NCBI GenBank assembly: GCA_002483105.1
Contig: DLHG01000013.1
Coordinates: forward strand, 186,001-250,000
Reading direction: 5' to 3'
DNA: 64,000 nt
Source of the DNA: Bacteroidetes bacterium UBA7674
GTDB lineage: Bacteria; Bacteroidota; Bacteroidia; Chitinophagales; Chitinophagaceae
This document shows, piece after piece, positions 25,700 through 33,727 of this stretch. Numbering within the stretch: the first letter of the stretch is position 1; the number at the start of each line of letters is the position of its first letter. The position numbers and the translations under genes are program-made. Under the pieces are notes generated by a model, which saw nothing but the letters and a program-made list of their open reading frames with translations, was not told the DNA's origin and did not search any database.

Positions 25700-25830
25700 C
25701 ATGCACCACTCATGCACCACCTGTACACCACTCATGCACCACTTGACAACCACCTGTGCACCACCCATACACCACTTCACAACCACTTATGCACCTGACG
25801 TACACCACCATGCACCACAAATGCACCACC
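25700..25830. repeat. 11-bp tandem repeats, core CATGCACCACT (12 units)
   Basis: Twelve units in 131 bp, eleven of 11 bp and one of 10 bp, all read as variants of (C/T)ATGCACCAC(T/C). ACCAC is almost invariant while the first half varies. Confidence 0.88.
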
Positions 25831-25850
25831 TTAAAAATGAAACCCGCGCC

Positions 25851-25885
25851 ACTCGCGTCATTGCGACGAAGGAAGCAACCTCACG
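25851..25885. repeat. Left inverted repeat of the GIY-YIG unit
   Basis: The 35-bp sequence ACTCGC + GTCATTGCGACG + AAGGAAGCAACCTCACG pairs with the right repeat at 26272-26306 with 33 of 35 matches. It lies 74 bp before the GIY-YIG start. Confidence 0.85.
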
Positions 25886-25959
25886 CAACTCTTATCAAAA
25901 CCTGCATATCTTATCCACAGATCTCATGAGATGTTACACGCACTAAATAATTTAGCGTT

Positions 25960-26262
25960 ATGCAAAAAGGAGGCGCAGTATATATTATAGCATCACCCAA
26001 TAGAACGACACTCTATGTTGGCGTAACGTCTGATTTGGGTAAAAGGATATGGGAACATCGCACGAAGCAAATGCCCAAAAGCTTTTCAGCACAGTATAAT
26101 TGTGTTGAGCTTGTTTATTACAGATCGTTCGATGGCATTGAAGAAGCTATTGCAGAAGAGAAGCGAATTAAGGGCGGTAGCCGCAGGGCTAAAGAGGCGC
26201 TTATCAATGCATTGAATCCTGATTGGAAGGACCTTTGGCTTGAGTTGTCTGTAATGCTCTGA
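25960..26262 (+). CDS. GIY-YIG nuclease family protein (short, YhbQ/UPF0213-like)
   Basis: The 100-residue protein is a lone GIY-YIG domain: GAVYIIASP (the GIY part, 5-13), TTLYVGVTSDLGKRIWEH (the YIG part, with the catalytic Arg in KRIWEH), YYRSFDGIEEAIAEEKRIKGG with the metal-binding Glu, and a tail NPDWKDLW. Such proteins are predicted endonucleases that cut one DNA strand near the motif; short members have poorly known roles. The gene is bracketed by 35-bp inverted repeats whose sequence belongs to a family scattered through such genomes, which suggests the gene and repeats form a unit. Start ATG 25960 fits the family. Confidence 0.9.
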   Translation: MQKGGAVYIIASPNRTTLYVGVTSDLGKRIWEHRTKQMPKSFSAQYNCVELVYYRSFDGIEEAIAEEKRIKGGSRRAKEALINALNPDWKDLWLELSVML

Positions 26263-26271
26263 CATGCATTC

Positions 26272-26306
26272 CGTGAGGTTGCTTCCTCCGTCGCAATGAC
26301 GGGAGT
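26272..26306. repeat. Right inverted repeat of the GIY-YIG unit
   Basis: CGTGAGGTTGCTTCCTC + CGTCGCAATGAC + GGGAGT is the reverse complement of the left repeat with two mismatches. It starts 9 bp after the GIY-YIG stop. Confidence 0.85.
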
Positions 26307-26427
26307 GTTGAACGCAAGTCGGTTTCCGCTAAAGGCGGAAATAGTAGGTTGCGGGTCAAGCCCGCAATGACACGTGTTGATCGGTACGTAACATTTCTCC
26401 CCTTTAGGGGAGTTAGAGGGCCCTGCG
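26307..26427. repeat. Short palindromic repeats after the GIY-YIG unit
   Basis: TTTCCGCTAAAGGCGGAAA (26321-26339), TTGCGGGTCAAGCCCGCAATGAC (about 26349-26371, parts TTGCGGG/CCCGCAA pair), and CTCCCCTTTAGGGGAG (26397-26412) are three further palindromes of the dispersed type. Confidence 0.65.
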
Positions 26428-27735
26428 TTACATAGGTGACTCGTCCCTGTTATCTACAAACTTTATCTGCTTTCTACTATTAGCGGGGAACTGCATTTGT
26501 TGTATGTCGGCGCCGGAGTGGAAGTGGAGCAGGGGGACAACCCGCAGTTTCGATTGCAGCATCGGTTTTAGTTTGGCTTCGCAATCATCTACGGGTAGTG
26601 GTGTGTTCAGGTGCAGCATCAGTTCGTCGGTACCTATATCACTGGTGAAGACCTCTACTACATATTCTTTTATGAAAGGAATGTTGTTCAGTATATCAAA
26701 TATCGCAGGCGGGTAGAGTGTAGTGCCTTTGTATTTTATCATCTGCTGCTTGCGTCCCAATACAGGGCTCAGCCTGCGCGATGTACGTCCGCAAGAGCAC
26801 ACCTCATCGTAGTAGCAACAGATGTCACCCGTGCGGTATCTCAGCAGCGGCATACCTTCTACACCAAGTGTGGTGATGGTCACCTCACCATATTGCCCGG
26901 CCTTCAGTTGCTGCCCGTGATCGTCTATCACCTCCAGTATTATAAGGTCGGGCTGATGGTGCCCGCCTTTTCCTGCGCCGCATTCGGTAAAGGCCGTTTG
27001 CATTTCCGTAGAGGCGTAGGTACTGTATAGTTGTATCGGCCACTCTTTGTTGATCATCTCGCCGAGGGCGTTCAGTTCAAACTCCGCATTGCGCAGGCTT
27101 TCACCTATGCAGATAGCTTTCTTTACAGGAGTGGCGTTCAGGTCTACCTGGTGTTCGTTGGCATACTCTATCAGCTTCAGCATAAAGGAAGGCACTGCCA
27201 CTATGCTGTTGCTCTGCAAGCGCAGTATTGTGTCCCACTGCATAGCAGGTAGTCCCGGCCCTGTACGCGCCAGAGAAGCGCCCAATCTGCGGATGCCCTG
27301 GTAATACGCCATCCCTGCCATAAACTGACGATCCAGCGTGAGCATGAGTTGGTAAGTATCTTCAGGTTTACCATCAGCGCAGGTAAAGGATTGCTGCTCG
27401 TTGTATGAGAGGCGTTCAAGGTCATTCTCCGTCAGGGCTATGGTCACGGGCCTGCCCATAGTGCCCGAGGTGGCGGTGTATTCTTTTATATAGCTTTTGG
27501 GCACGCAAAGGAAATCCCAGTTGTATTCCTGCATATCACTTTTAGAAGTAGTGGGCAGGAAGGGGAGGTCGGCGATACCTTTGATATTATTGATGTCAAC
27601 ATTATGCTCTTGCAGCAGCTTCCTGTAGAAAGGCGAATTGGAATGCAGGTATGCCAGCAGGCCTTGCAGGGCTTGAGACTGGTAAGTATCCTGTGCCGTT
27701 AAAGGCTGAAAAGCAAGATCAGGTTGAAAGCGCAC
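26428..27735 (-). CDS. Phenylacetate-CoA ligase-like adenylating enzyme
   Basis: The 435-residue protein resembles PaaK-type ANL enzymes: N-terminal SPFYRKLL, a Thr/Ser-rich ATP loop KEYTATSGTMGRPV (about 84-97), YSTYASTEMQTAF (about 236-248), MPLLRYRTGDI (about 295-305) and the Cys-containing CSCGRTSRRLSPVLGR. PaaK enzymes make aryl- or acyl-CoA through adenylates. The real substrate is unknown, and the sequence may be one of the acyl-protein-synthetase-like relatives. The frame begins with GTG at 27735; no upstream ATG is in frame. The gene ends inside a repeat-rich zone. Confidence 0.85.
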   Translation of the reverse strand: MRFQPDLAFQPLTAQDTYQSQALQGLLAYLHSNSPFYRKLLQEHNVDINNIKGIADLPFLPTTSKSDMQEYNWDFLCVPKSYIKEYTATSGTMGRPVTIALTENDLERLSYNEQQSFTCADGKPEDTYQLMLTLDRQFMAGMAYYQGIRRLGASLARTGPGLPAMQWDTILRLQSNSIVAVPSFMLKLIEYANEHQVDLNATPVKKAICIGESLRNAEFELNALGEMINKEWPIQLYSTYASTEMQTAFTECGAGKGGHHQPDLIILEVIDDHGQQLKAGQYGEVTITTLGVEGMPLLRYRTGDICCYYDEVCSCGRTSRRLSPVLGRKQQMIKYKGTTLYPPAIFDILNNIPFIKEYVVEVFTSDIGTDELMLHLNTPLPVDDCEAKLKPMLQSKLRVVPLLHFHSGADIQQMQFPANSRKQIKFVDNRDESPM

Positions 27736-27799
27736 CGGGGTAAATTTTGTGTAAAGTAAATATATTATGGTGAACAGAGAACAATGAAGCTACTTAGCT

Positions 27800-28061
27800 G
27801 AGAACTACCGCTGCGCCTTTTTCTGCCAGGAGGAACCTGAATAGTGATATAAAGCTTAAAGACTTGATGTAGTCAGGTAGCGGACCCCTGGCTTGGTCAG
27901 AAAACCAGCGCACTGTTGAATATAGCCCTGCGAAACGCAACACAACACGCAGCGTTGGCCTCCCGAGCACCGGCGGAGCCGCATGTGCGGAGGGTGCCCT
28001 TTTCTTTGCTACTTTCTTTTGGGCATGCAAAAGAAAGTAGGGTAACGGGGGCAGGTAACAC
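27800..28061. repeat. Long intergenic repeat, copy 2 (partner at 17571-17835)
   Basis: It lies in the same orientation as copy 1, with the same two conserved blocks and a diverged middle of the same length. Its terminal inverted repeat is ACTTTCTTTTG-GGCATG-CAAAAGAAAGT, one base shorter in each arm than in copy 1 and still perfectly paired. A 78-codon minus-strand frame overlaps it but is out of step with that of copy 1 upstream of a one-base indel. Confidence 0.85.
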
Positions 28062-28199
28062 GAATTAAACTTGAAAAGAGAGCGTAAGTATAATGGGCGG
28101 AGAAAATTAATATGACGTGTAGAAGCTTGTTTGGCGCGGCCTGGAACACCTTATAAGGCTATAGACAAAAGCAGGTTTTAAAAATTGAAATCCCCGTCA

Positions 28200-28207
28200 T
28201 ATCTTTG
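28200..28207 (+). promoter_or_regulatory. -7-like box immediately before guaB
   Basis: TATCTTTG matches TAnnTTTG but ends only 3 nt before the ATG at 28211, so transcription from it would start at or inside the start codon. Confidence 0.4.
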
Positions 28208-28210
28208 CAC

Positions 28211-29677
28211 ATGGCTGCAAAATCTAAGTTCTACGGCGAAGGCCTCACATTCGATGACGTCCTTCTTGTGCCGGCTTACTCTGAAGTTCTTCCCCGCGAA
28301 GTAAATCTGACAACTCAATTAACGAAAAACATTCGTATCAATATCCCTATGGTATCTGCCGCAATGGATACTGTTACGGAACAAGGTCTGGCTATCGCCC
28401 TCGCCCGCGAAGGTGGTATAGGTATCCTGCACAAGAACATGAGTGTAGAGCGCCAGGCCGAGCAGGTACGCAAAGTAAAGCGTTCTGAAAGCGGGCTGAT
28501 TGTTGACCCGATCACCCTCGCTCCCGATGCTACGGTGGCAGATGCTATCCGCCTGATGAATGAAAATAAGATCGGCGGTATCCCGATAGTGGATGCGGGC
28601 AAGCTGGTAGGTATCCTCACCAATCGCGACATGCGCTTTGAAAAGAACATGAAGAAGAAGGTGAGCGAGGTAATGACCAAAGAGCGCTTGGTAACAGCGC
28701 CCTTCGGTACGGACATGGCGAAAGCCGAGAAGATACTGGAGCAATACAAAATTGAAAAACTCCCGATAGTAGATAAGAAAGGCAAGCTGATGGGTCTCAT
28801 CACTTTCCGTGATATCATCAACCTGAAGAGCCATCCTAATGCCTGCAAAGACACTAATGGTAGGTTGATGGTCGGTGCCGCAGTCGGCATTACAGGCGAT
28901 ACTATGGAGCGCATAGACGCACTGATGGCAGCAGGTGTTGACGTTATTACACTCGATAGCGCACACGGACACTCTGTACATGTGATCAATATGGTGAAGC
29001 AGGTAAAGAAGACATACAAAACACTGGACGTAATAGCGGGCAACGTAGCCACAGCAGCAGGAGCAAAGGCTTTAGCCGATGCAGGTGCTGATGCGGTGAA
29101 GATAGGTGTAGGGCCCGGCTCTATCTGTACTACGCGTGTGGTAACAGGTGCAGGCGCTCCGCAGCTCACGGCTATCATAGAAGCAGCAACAGAATTGAAG
29201 AAAAGAGGTGTTCCGGTCATCGCCGATGGTGGTATCCGCTACACGGGTGATATGGTAAAGGCATTGGTAGCAGGTGCATCAACAATAATGGCGGGATCTA
29301 TTTTCGCAGGAACTGAAGAAAGTCCGGGCGAAACCATCATCTACGAAGGACGTAAGTTCAAATCATATCGCGGTATGGGTTCGGTAGAAGCGATGCAGGA
29401 AGGTTCTAAAGACCGGTATTTCCAGGATGTGGAAGCCGACATCAAGAAGCTGGTTCCGGAAGGTATCGTTGGCCGTGTTCCTTACAAGGGCAACCTGAAT
29501 GAAATCGTACAACAGTTCGTTGGCGGCCTTCGTGCAGGTATGGGGTATTGTGGTGCAAAGGATATCAAAGCCTTGCACACAGATGCCCAGTTCATTCGCA
29601 TCACTTCAGCATCCATGGCAGAAAGCCATCCGCACGATGTAGTGATCACTAAGGAAGCACCGAATTATAGTAGGTAG
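28211..29677 (+). CDS. guaB: IMP dehydrogenase
   Basis: The enzyme oxidises IMP to XMP with NAD+, the committed step of GMP synthesis. The 488-residue chain has the TIM-barrel split by two CBS domains (about 95-215; for example [11 protein letters not shown] and [19 protein letters not shown]), the catalytic loop [10 protein letters not shown] (Cys near 305), and [16 protein letters not shown] 28211 ([16 protein letters not shown]) matches the family start; a TTG two codons upstream is less likely. The stop codon lies inside a repeat that recurs at 31747. Confidence 0.95.
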   Translation: MAAKSKFYGEGLTFDDVLLVPAYSEVLPREVNLTTQLTKNIRINIPMVSAAMDTVTEQGLAIALAREGGIGILHKNMSVERQAEQVRKVKRSESGLIVDPITLAPDATVADAIRLMNENKIGGIPIVDAGKLVGILTNRDMRFEKNMKKKVSEVMTKERLVTAPFGTDMAKAEKILEQYKIEKLPIVDKKGKLMGLITFRDIINLKSHPNACKDTNGRLMVGAAVGITGDTMERIDALMAAGVDVITLDSAHGHSVHVINMVKQVKKTYKTLDVIAGNVATAAGAKALADAGADAVKIGVGPGSICTTRVVTGAGAPQLTAIIEAATELKKRGVPVIADGGIRYTGDMVKALVAGASTIMAGSIFAGTEESPGETIIYEGRKFKSYRGMGSVEAMQEGSKDRYFQDVEADIKKLVPEGIVGRVPYKGNLNEIVQQFVGGLRAGMGYCGAKDIKALHTDAQFIRITSASMAESHPHDVVITKEAPNYSR

Positions 29678-29692
29678 TTTTCAGTTGGCAGT
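29672..29692. repeat. 21-bp direct repeat at the guaB stop codon (partner 31747-31767)
   Basis: AGGTAGTTTTCAGTTGGCAG plus a final T is identical at 31747-31767. Both copies are followed by CAGTTAACAGTCT-like sequence and then a hairpin with the core CTCCGATC(C/T)GGAGCCT. Confidence 0.85.
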
Positions 29693-29710
29693 TAACAGTC
29701 TTTAATATAG

Positions 29711-29743
29711 ATAACACAGGCTCCGATCCGGAGCCTGTGTTAT
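29711..29743. terminator. Terminator of guaB
   Basis: ATAACACAGGCTCC and GGAGCCTGTGTTAT pair around GATCC-type loop bases. The stem core is nearly the same as in the hairpin at 31808-31846. Confidence 0.88.
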
Positions 29744-29770
29744 TTCATGAATTGCGGCCTGCAATTACAT

Positions 29771-31207
29771 CTAGTAATCTCCTAAGAAAAGAGCTAGCGG
29801 ATAGCCACGAACTAAATGCTCATCATCTGATATATACACGATCTTCTGCTCTGGTAATACTTGAAAATGACGAACCGGATAGTCTTCTTTTATTTTAATG
29901 TCAGACAATTTTACTATTTTCTTAAGTTTGAAATTATCAGTAGAAATGACTTGTAAAGAGTATTGTCCATCAATGACACTCGTTACGTATAGGTTGTTAT
30001 TTGGGAGGTCTTTAAACAGTAACCAATTCTGAAGGTGACTTTTGTTGATATCCATGTTCACGGTGTCCCAGTTTATCGCCTGGGGTAATTGGTAAACATA
30101 TTTTCTCTCGTTTTTCAAATCAACTATTTCCGGATAAATCGCCGTTGAAAAATAGGGGTAGTCTAACCTGAATAGGGGCGTATAGGTGAATGGGGCAGGG
30201 TAAGGAAGTGTCTTGTTTTTGTAAAACTCAGGCAAATCAATATTGAGTTGCTTTTTGAATGTAACACTTCCGTCTTTAAGGAGGTATTCGCTTATATATC
30301 TTGTGTGTTTCTCTTTAAGTGATGACGTGGTAAACTGAACGAATAAAAAACTACTATCATCTTTAATATTAAAATAAGAGGGGAAAAATAACGTGTCGCT
30401 ATTCTCATTGTTGGCAGGTGAATTGATAAGATATACATCCTCCAAACGCCCGCCGTTAAACTTTAAAATCGAATATTGTTTTATCATTTCGAGAGAGTCC
30501 CCGGAAAGTACTCTTATGAATGGTATGGAAACGGTAGTATAGATGTTCCCGTTATGAGTAGCATAAGATTCAAATGAGGATTTGAACATATTTTTCATTC
30601 GTGGTTTTTCAGAAAAATACTCGTCTGTTGTTTTTGATAATAAGGGGTCAACCGGCCTGAATTTTTCTCTTATTATTTTCTCAAGTTCAGGTGTCATCTT
30701 ATACAAAAATGTATCTCTTGTAGCGTTGAAGTTGGCAATTACTTTTATATTGTTCACCTGTTCATCATGTATGACTAAGTTGTTTGCTGTCAGTTTGTAT
30801 GTTTTTGTTGGCGAACAAGCAAATTTATGATCAGTACTATATCGCTCTTTCATTTCTGTAACCAGGTCCTTCGATAGCTTATCAAATGATGATTTTATCC
30901 TTGCTTTTCCATCGCAATCCAGATAAACAATCGTTGCACCGTCATCAAAGTAATTAAGTAACTGGTCGCTGTAAATGACCTTCAACCCTAGATCGCGATA
31001 TTGTATACGGGATTCAATATCATCTTTGTCGGATAGATTTTCGTTGCCGAAAACTAAATAGGTTGGTATATCCGTGTATTTAGTGTCGAATATTTGTAAA
31101 TACAGGTTGCATTTGACGCAGTTCCGCAAACTAGGTTTAATTAAAATGACCTGTGCGTTGCTGATCTGTATGGTTAGTAACAGAATTATTGTTATTGAAA
31201 TTTTCAT
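29771..31207 (-). CDS. Secreted protein of unknown function (478 aa)
   Basis: The protein has a signal peptide (MKISITIILLLTIQISNAQ). A CxxC motif follows early in the mature chain (SLRNCVKCNLYL, about 27-38), which could be a thioredoxin-like redox site, but the surrounding sequence is not convincing as thioredoxin. The rest is rich in beta-strand patterns such as YVTSVIDGQYSLQVIST and may be a propeller-like sensor. I do not recognise a family. It is AT-richer than guaB and lies 64 bases after a small secreted Cys-containing peptide gene, probably in the same transcript. Confidence 0.75.
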   Translation of the reverse strand: MKISITIILLLTIQISNAQVILIKPSLRNCVKCNLYLQIFDTKYTDIPTYLVFGNENLSDKDDIESRIQYRDLGLKVIYSDQLLNYFDDGATIVYLDCDGKARIKSSFDKLSKDLVTEMKERYSTDHKFACSPTKTYKLTANNLVIHDEQVNNIKVIANFNATRDTFLYKMTPELEKIIREKFRPVDPLLSKTTDEYFSEKPRMKNMFKSSFESYATHNGNIYTTVSIPFIRVLSGDSLEMIKQYSILKFNGGRLEDVYLINSPANNENSDTLFFPSYFNIKDDSSFLFVQFTTSSLKEKHTRYISEYLLKDGSVTFKKQLNIDLPEFYKNKTLPYPAPFTYTPLFRLDYPYFSTAIYPEIVDLKNERKYVYQLPQAINWDTVNMDINKSHLQNWLLFKDLPNNNLYVTSVIDGQYSLQVISTDNFKLKKIVKLSDIKIKEDYPVRHFQVLPEQKIVYISDDEHLVRGYPLALFLGDY

Positions 31208-31271
31208 AGCAGTATATTAAAAAAGTGTATCAGGATCGATTCCTGATACACTTAGACGGATAAAAATTGAA

Positions 31272-31598
31272 CTATTCCTCCTCAACCGGATAAGCCTTCA
31301 GGCCTACGCTACTTAGCGCTTCCTGGATTTCTTCAATTTCTTCAGGCGTTGCTGGACTACTGCAAGGAGGATCAATCCAATCCCACTTATAATTATTGGG
31401 GTCAGTAAAAATACAAGTTGCATCATCTAACCAACCACAGGTGGCACCAGGAGTACATGTCAAGACATGTGGTCCTCCCGGCGTTGATGGTGGACTCGCA
31501 TTGAATGATCCCGCCATTCTAATATTTTTTGCATTTGCGCTGGAATTAATAGCAACAAGGGAAATTGTAACTACAAACACAATTAATAGGTTCTTCAT
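31272..31598 (-). CDS. Small secreted peptide with four cysteines (108 aa)
   Basis: The product has a signal peptide (MKNLLIVFVVTISLVAINSSANA) and a short mature part with four cysteines: LTCTPGATCGWLDDATC and DPPCSS, followed by an acidic tail ending PVEEE. The frame is open 11 codons upstream, but the ATG at 31598 gives the proper signal peptide. Small Cys-containing exported peptides paired with larger secreted proteins are common in Bacteroidota; no function is known for this one. It precedes the 478-residue secreted protein in an operon-like arrangement. Confidence 0.7.
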   Translation of the reverse strand: MKNLLIVFVVTISLVAINSSANAKNIRMAGSFNASPPSTPGGPHVLTCTPGATCGWLDDATCIFTDPNNYKWDWIDPPCSSPATPEEIEEIQEALSSVGLKAYPVEEE

Positions 31599-31742
31599 AG
31601 TATTAAATTTTTGGTTTAAACGAAAATACATAGAACAATCATACGTTAAAACATATTAAATATGTATTTTTTTTTTGATATCCATAACAGGGTGTTTTTC
31701 AATAATTAGTATTAATTGTTTATGTGTTAAGTAGCCCGAAAA

Positions 31743-31882
31743 TAGCAGGTAGTTTTCAGTTGGCAGTCACCAGTTAACAGTCTGCAATTTGCAGTCAGGA
31801 AATTCATAAAATAATAAAGACTCCGATCTGGAGCCTTTATTATTTTATGTCAAAGATTGTTAACTGAAAACTGCCAACTGAG
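31743..31882. repeat. Repeat-hairpin-inverted repeat block before the serine hydrolase stop
   Basis: A direct repeat copy (31747-31767), degenerate 10-mers (CAGTTAACAG, CTGCAATTTG, CAGTCAGG), a terminator hairpin, and an inverted copy of the repeat (TTAACTGAAAACTGCCAACTGA, 31860-31881, cited in parts) lie together. The inverted copy abuts the stop codon of the minus-strand gene at 31883. Confidence 0.75.
31808..31846. terminator. Bidirectional terminator after the serine hydrolase gene
   Basis: AAATAATAAAGACTCC pairs with GGAGCCTTTATTATTT (one mismatch) around GATCT. A/T-rich flanks suit termination in both directions. Confidence 0.85.
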
Positions 31883-33073
31883 TTACTCCTCACCCTCTTC
31901 CCCTTCACCTATCGCCTTACCTCTCACTATACCATACACAGCGCCGGCTTGGCGGTAGATGCTCTGGTTGAATTTGTTGCCCAGCACTATTATCGTCAGG
32001 TCATCAGCTATGCAGCGGTAGAACACGGTGTTGTTGCCATGCCACCAACCGTTGTGGAAGACTATTTTGTTGCCATTAGGATAGCAAAGCATCCTCCAGC
32101 CGAGGCCATAGTTTTTCACACCTGCTCTTTCAAAGGAGCAAGGGCCGTAAGCCATTTCTATTGTTTCTTCTCTCAGCAATGAATGTTCGTAGAATGATTG
32201 GTCCCAACGGAACATATCCCTTACTGTACTATAGATACCTTTATCACCATTCACACCATCGGCAAACATATCCGGCTCACGCTGCCATGATGCTTTGTAG
32301 CTGATAGCAGCATTAGTAGGTAGTCCGTCAGCAGGATTATACACGAAGGTATTATTCATACCCAGCGGTTCGAAAATATAGGTCTGCAGGAAATTCGCAT
32401 ACGGCATTTCCGACACCTCTTCTATAATGCGTGCCAGCACCACGAAGTTGGTATTGCAATACTGGAACCTTGTATTAGGCCTCGACTGTGGTGCAGGTTT
32501 GTATTTTATCAGCATGTCTACCACATCATCGCTGGTGATAGGTGTCTTTGTATCTTTCTTATATCGTGAAGTGAACTTAAGGTAGTCAGGTAACCCTGAG
32601 CGGTGATCCAGCAGCATCTTGATCGTAACACCGTGATAGGGGAAATTTTTCAGGTAAGCATCTACCGGCTCATTAATGTTCAGCATCTTGTTTTCTGCCA
32701 ATATCAGTATCGCCGCACTGGTAAATGTCTTAGATGTTGAAGCTAACTGAGAGGCACTGTTAGGTTGCAGCTTTAATTGAGACTCCCTGTTGGCATATCC
32801 ATAGTAGCGTTCGTAAAGTACATTTCCCTTGTATCCTATCAGCACGCTGCCGTTGAAGCCATGTGCCACCTGTATCCTGTAAAATGAATCCAGTCTGCGG
32901 ATGATATTTCGGCTTTCAGAGGAAGTAGTATCGTAGCTGAGGGCATTGCTGACTGCTTTTTTAGGAGCATCGATTACTTTCTTAGGGGGGTAGGCATTGG
33001 CCGGCTCGTTATTACAGCCCAGGAGTATGAACGAAAATATAGTAGACGCTATAAGCGCGCGAGTTCTTTGCAT
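31883..33073 (-). CDS. Serine hydrolase lipoprotein, class C beta-lactamase-like
   Basis: The 396-residue protein has a lipoprotein signal (FSFILLGCNN, Cys20). The penicillin-binding fold shows the S-x-x-K motif in LASTSKTFTSAA (about 112-123), Y-x-N in FQYCNTNFV (about 205-213), and a HNG box (about 352-354, VFHNGWWHGN) in place of KTG. Members of this large family act as D-amino-acid peptidases, esterases or beta-lactamases; no substrate can be assigned. Its 3' end abuts a repeat unit. Upstream it is separated from acpH by 52 bases on the same strand. Confidence 0.88.
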   Translation of the reverse strand: MQRTRALIASTIFSFILLGCNNEPANAYPPKKVIDAPKKAVSNALSYDTTSSESRNIIRRLDSFYRIQVAHGFNGSVLIGYKGNVLYERYYGYANRESQLKLQPNSASQLASTSKTFTSAAILILAENKMLNINEPVDAYLKNFPYHGVTIKMLLDHRSGLPDYLKFTSRYKKDTKTPITSDDVVDMLIKYKPAPQSRPNTRFQYCNTNFVVLARIIEEVSEMPYANFLQTYIFEPLGMNNTFVYNPADGLPTNAAISYKASWQREPDMFADGVNGDKGIYSTVRDMFRWDQSFYEHSLLREETIEMAYGPCSFERAGVKNYGLGWRMLCYPNGNKIVFHNGWWHGNNTVFYRCIADDLTIIVLGNKFNQSIYRQAGAVYGIVRGKAIGEGEEGEE

Positions 33074-33125
33074 TAATAAAATTTTGTTTCTGACCCTTGC
33101 AAAAATATAAGTCTGAGTATGGCAA

Positions 33126-33713
33126 TCAGGCCTTTAACTCAATTTTAACAAAAGTAATCACATCATCTATTAATTCATAATAGCATTGGTTGAGGTGATA
33201 ATAGTAGCCCACAAAGGTTTTATAGGCCTCATCAGATGGCGGCATATACTTTGCCCTGCGCTCTAAACCCTGCAAGGAGCGCTGTGCTCCCTGCATATGG
33301 CGGTAATTGTAGAGCCAATTGTGGTCTTTCATATAAGGGAAGTACGTAGCAAACTTTTCAGGCCAATATCGCCTGTTATGCTCCAGCTTGGCATAAGTAT
33401 CCAGGCTGAAATCGAGTAATTTCTGTTCAGAGGAGAACTGTTTGGGGTCATTGGCGAGGTAATGATCGAAGATGGTGTCCATTATCGCACCAGCATAAAG
33501 CCTGTATTTCTCCCGGAAAAGCACTTTTGCCCTCTCGGTAGCAGGGTGCTCGTCGGTGAACTGGTCTATCTTCCTGTGTAGCATGATCCCCTTTTGGATA
33601 CCCTCCGGATAATCATTTAAGGCCAGCTTTCCTTTTATATGGTCGCCTATCATGTTGCCCATAAGTATATCAGCGTCACCAAAGGATAGAAATGCGTGTC
33701 CTAAATAGTTCAT
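33126..33713 (-). CDS. acpH: Acyl carrier protein phosphodiesterase
   Basis: The protein of 195 residues starts MNYLGHAFLSFGDADILMGN and has MLHRKIDQFTDEHP with conserved His, Asp and Glu residues, plus IMDTIFDHYLAND. These are hallmarks of AcpH (formerly DUF479), which removes the 4'-phosphopantetheine arm from acyl carrier protein. The metal ligands are expected among His and Asp in MGNMIGDHIKG and FDHYLA. It follows the FUSC gene by 14 bases on the same strand, so the two are likely co-transcribed. Confidence 0.88.
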   Translation of the reverse strand: MNYLGHAFLSFGDADILMGNMIGDHIKGKLALNDYPEGIQKGIMLHRKIDQFTDEHPATERAKVLFREKYRLYAGAIMDTIFDHYLANDPKQFSSEQKLLDFSLDTYAKLEHNRRYWPEKFATYFPYMKDHNWLYNYRHMQGAQRSLQGLERRAKYMPPSDEAYKTFVGYYYHLNQCYYELIDDVITFVKIELKA

Positions 33714-33727
33714 ACTGCTAATCTACA

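Larger units (their letters stand above)
25329..25959. repeat. Repeat island between the Roco and GIY-YIG genes
   Basis: No gene is seen. In order: TGTGGATACC and CATATCCACA facing each other (25374-25395), a CCCGGCTGAATAGACGGG palindrome (about 25559-25576), two tandem repeat tracts (25578-25684 and 25700-25830), the left inverted repeat of the GIY-YIG unit (25851-25885), and TTATCCACA at 25912-25920. Confidence 0.75.
27736..28210. repeat. Gene-free interval holding long repeat copy 2
   Basis: The gap between divergent genes is occupied mainly by repeat copy 2 (27800-28061). The remaining 150 bp before guaB contain the guaB promoter region and nothing else recognisable. Confidence 0.7.

Noticed and set aside
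25578..25830. Possible CRISPR array
   Set aside because: The units are 10-11 bp with no spacer-repeat alternation and no cas genes; they are plain degenerate tandem repeats.
25912..25920. TTATCCACA, a perfect DnaA-box consensus, with other TATCCACA motifs nearby
   Set aside because: Only one full box is present, there is no cluster, no AT-rich unwinding region with boxes and no dnaA or dnaN gene, so an origin of replication is not supported.
21624..26427. Prophage or integrative element
   Set aside because: No integrase, transposase, phage structural gene or tRNA attachment site is present; only the repeats and two genes can be supported.
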